6,617 bases of DNA from CAYNYM01 sp049366815 (lineage in GTDB: Bacteria > Desulfobacterota > DSM-4660 > Desulfatiglandales > HGW-15): NCBI GenBank assembly GCA_049366815.1, contig JBMNCO010000088.1, positions 1 to 6,617 on the forward strand, given 5' to 3'. The position numbers and the translations under genes were made by a program. A model generated the notes under the pieces. It saw only the letters and a list, made by a program, of their open reading frames with translations. It did no database searches and was not told the DNA's origin. Below are positions 6,133 to 6,617 of the stretch, one piece after another (within the stretch, counting starts at the first letter, position 1; each line of letters opens with the position of its first letter).

Positions 6133-6531
6133 ATGACAATAGACGAAAATATTTTCAGCTACACGGCAAAAGAGGAGACCTACGAAGACGGCACCCCTAT
6201 TATCAAGGAAGGGGCACGAGGAGATTGGGTCTACGTGATCCTGGAGGGAAAGGCCAAGGTGCGGAAGATGACCTCCAAGGGGATGGTCACGATAGACAGC
6301 CTTGCGGAGGGGGACATCTTCGGTGAGATGATCCTGTGGGGAGGAGGACAGGGGGTTCGGACCGCATCGGTGATCGCAGAAGGCCGGGTGAAGGTGGGCG
6401 TACTGGATACGGAACATCTCCGACGGGATTACAGCTCGGCCTCTCCAAGGATCAAGAGTCTTTTCAGGTCCCTGATCTCAAGACTGCGGGACACGACGGA
6501 AAAGGCCGTGTCTATGGCTGTGGAATCTTGA
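6133..6531 (+). CDS. Stand-alone cyclic nucleotide-binding (CNB) domain protein
   Basis: A 132-residue single-domain protein of the Crp/PKA-regulatory-subunit CNB fold. The beta-roll covers about residues 8-95, with PIIKEGARGDWVYVILEGK near the front. The phosphate-binding cassette is FGEM (63-66) and R76-T-A-S. A C-terminal helical segment (about 103-128) takes the place of the helix-turn-helix found in full regulators, so it lacks an obvious output domain and may act through partner proteins. The cassette resembles that of the upstream CNB-PilZ protein (GEM then RTA), suggesting duplication or a shared ligand. The start has a good ribosome binding site (GAGAGGA at 6118-6124, 8 bases upstream) and lies 13 bases after the previous stop, which fits one transcript. 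Whether it binds cAMP, cGMP or another ligand cannot be read from sequence. Confidence 0.85.
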   Translation: MTIDENIFSYTAKEETYEDGTPIIKEGARGDWVYVILEGKAKVRKMTSKGMVTIDSLAEGDIFGEMILWGGGQGVRTASVIAEGRVKVGVLDTEHLRRDYSSASPRIKSLFRSLISRLRDTTEKAVSMAVES

Positions 6532-6563
6532 CCCTTCATCCATCCTGATTCAAGGCCGAAATA

Positions 6564-6580
6564 TCCCGCCCCAGGCGGGA
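6564..6580 (+). terminator. GC-rich hairpin after the last gene, possible terminator
   Basis: A perfect 7-bp stem, TCCCGCC (6564-6570) and GGCGGGA (6574-6580), closes a 3-base loop 33 bases after the final stop codon. No T-run follows on the + strand; the next bases are CTGCGAGAAAA. It is therefore not a classical rho-independent terminator and could instead stabilise the transcript end. The rest of 6532-6617 shows no gene. Confidence 0.35.
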
Positions 6581-6617
6581 CTGCGAGAAAATCCCGGTCC
6601 CTGCTCTCCGCTGCGTG

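Noticed and set aside
5343..6531. Crp/Fnr-type transcription regulators
   Set aside because: Neither CNB protein has a helix-turn-helix after the CNB domain; one ends in PilZ and the other in a short helix.

Overview
This window looks like chromosomal DNA of a GC-rich Gram-negative bacterium. The best guess is a Desulfobacterota (former Deltaproteobacteria) member. That rests on a DUF3786 protein, a PurE with the GAGxAAHLAG-type loop, a CNB-PilZ fusion protein, and exported and lipid-anchored protease-family proteins. It is an inference from gene content, not a database match. There are no rRNAs, tRNAs, CRISPR arrays or insertion sequences. Six complete genes lie head to tail on the + strand, possibly preceded by the last codons of a seventh.

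Layout. Positions 1-124 hold a possible C-terminal end of an upstream gene, two small hairpins, a three-copy heptamer repeat and a strong Shine-Dalgarno. Then come a DUF3786 protein (125-766), a 124-base gap with overlapping alternative hairpins, and purE (891-1391). A Sua5/YrdC/TsaC-type threonylcarbamoyl-AMP synthase (1388-2035) is coupled to purE through an ATGA overlap. A sigma-70-like promoter overlaps its stop codon. Next are two related Deg-type proteins in tandem: an exported serine protease with an intact His-Asp-Ser triad (2155-3810) and a predicted lipoprotein paralogue in which all three catalytic positions are replaced (3807-5324). The run ends with a CNB-PilZ fusion (5343-6119) and a stand-alone CNB protein (6133-6531). 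A small GC hairpin lies beyond.

How it fits together. purE and tsaC are housekeeping genes for purine synthesis and tRNA t6A modification. The four downstream genes are packed with gaps of -4, 18 and 13 bases and probably form one transcription unit. This unit pairs an active and a catalytically dead Deg9/Deg2-like envelope protein (both with a PDZ and a Deg-type second PDZ-like domain) with two cytoplasmic putative second-messenger receptors. This pairing is the most interesting part of the window. No direct link between the envelope pair and the cytoplasmic sensors is visible beyond gene order.
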